DNA from: Anaerolineae bacterium
GTDB taxonomy: Bacteria; Chloroflexota; Anaerolineae; B4-G1; DUEL01
Assembly (NCBI GenBank): GCA_016926575.1
Contig: JAFGOJ010000183.1
Location: 1-6,336, forward strand
Reading direction: 5' to 3'
Length of the DNA stretch: 6,336 nucleotides
The translations under genes were made by a program, and so were the position numbers. The notes under the pieces were generated by a model. That model was not told the DNA's origin and ran no database searches. It saw only the letters and a list, made by a program, of their open reading frames with translations. Positions 6,251 through 6,336 of the stretch are shown here, piece after piece (positions within the stretch are counted from its first letter, which is position 1; every line of letters begins with the position of its first letter).

Positions 6251-6333
6251 CTTCTCAAAAAGTGGGGATGGGGGTTTTGCGGGCGGCTTCGCCGCCCGCA
6301 AAACCCCCATCTTCTCCCCGCTTTATTGAGAAG
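6251..6333. terminator. Large palindrome; probable terminator of a gene beyond the right edge, or MITE-like element
   Basis: The core is a perfect stem of 20 pairs: 6268-6287 with 6291-6310, around a TTC loop, with one more G-C pair (6267-6311). The flanks continue as inverted copies: CTTCTCAA (6251-6258) pairs with TTGAGAAG (6326-6333), and GGGG (6264-6267) with CCCC (6316-6319), the right arm carrying 5 extra bases. Read on the minus strand, the stem is followed within six bases by TTTTT (6261-6257), the layout of an intrinsic terminator for a minus-strand gene to the right. On the plus strand a weaker T-rich stretch (CTTTATT) follows. Total symmetry of about 83 bases exceeds what a terminator needs, hence the alternative of a miniature mobile element. 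The rest of the gene-free region 6112-6250 holds nothing I can support except the candidate promoter. Confidence 0.55.
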
Positions 6334-6336
6334 TTA

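Overview
This is a GC-rich bacterial segment in which every gene I can support lies on the minus strand, so transcription runs from right to left. The combination of a DUF711 protein, an MrfA/YprA-type helicase carrying an HNH insert, a DUF4258 protein and GTAGGG-type palindromic repeats suggests Chloroflexota (Anaerolineae/Caldilineae-like). That is a judgement from resemblance to remembered family members, not a computed assignment. I see no rRNA, tRNA, CRISPR array, transposase or phage structural gene.

Layout, in order of transcription. Positions 6148-6336 are a gene-free upstream region with a large near-perfect palindrome (6251-6333) that probably terminates a gene beyond the right edge. 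A candidate promoter then leads directly into a DUF711/UPF0210 gene (4849-6090), which seems to have almost no leader. After an 88-base gap come four closely packed genes: a small histidine-kinase-like protein (3978-4760), a DUF4258 protein (3613-3948), a DEAD/DEAH helicase with DUF1998/MZB region and inserted HNH nuclease domain (1020-3620), and a secreted-signal, multi-membrane-segment protein of unknown function (142-1023). The gaps and overlaps are 29 bases, an 8-base overlap and a 4-base overlap (ATGA), so the last three are probably translationally coupled. Positions 1-141, downstream of the last gene, contain two hairpin-forming inverted repeats.

The most notable points are these. The kinase-like protein has a normal HATPase_c domain, but glutamate stands where the phospho-accepting histidine should be. 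The helicase carries a complete-looking HNH motif set inside its DUF1998 region. A REP-like palindrome forms the last translated stretch of the helicase, next to the ribosome binding site of the following gene. An arm of the large upstream palindrome recurs (20 of 22 bases) in the leader of the kinase gene. A sensor-like ATPase, a DUF4258 protein, a nuclease-helicase and a membrane protein in one coupled unit would fit a stress, DNA-repair or defence module. That joint function is inference; no gene here is a recognised member of a named defence system.
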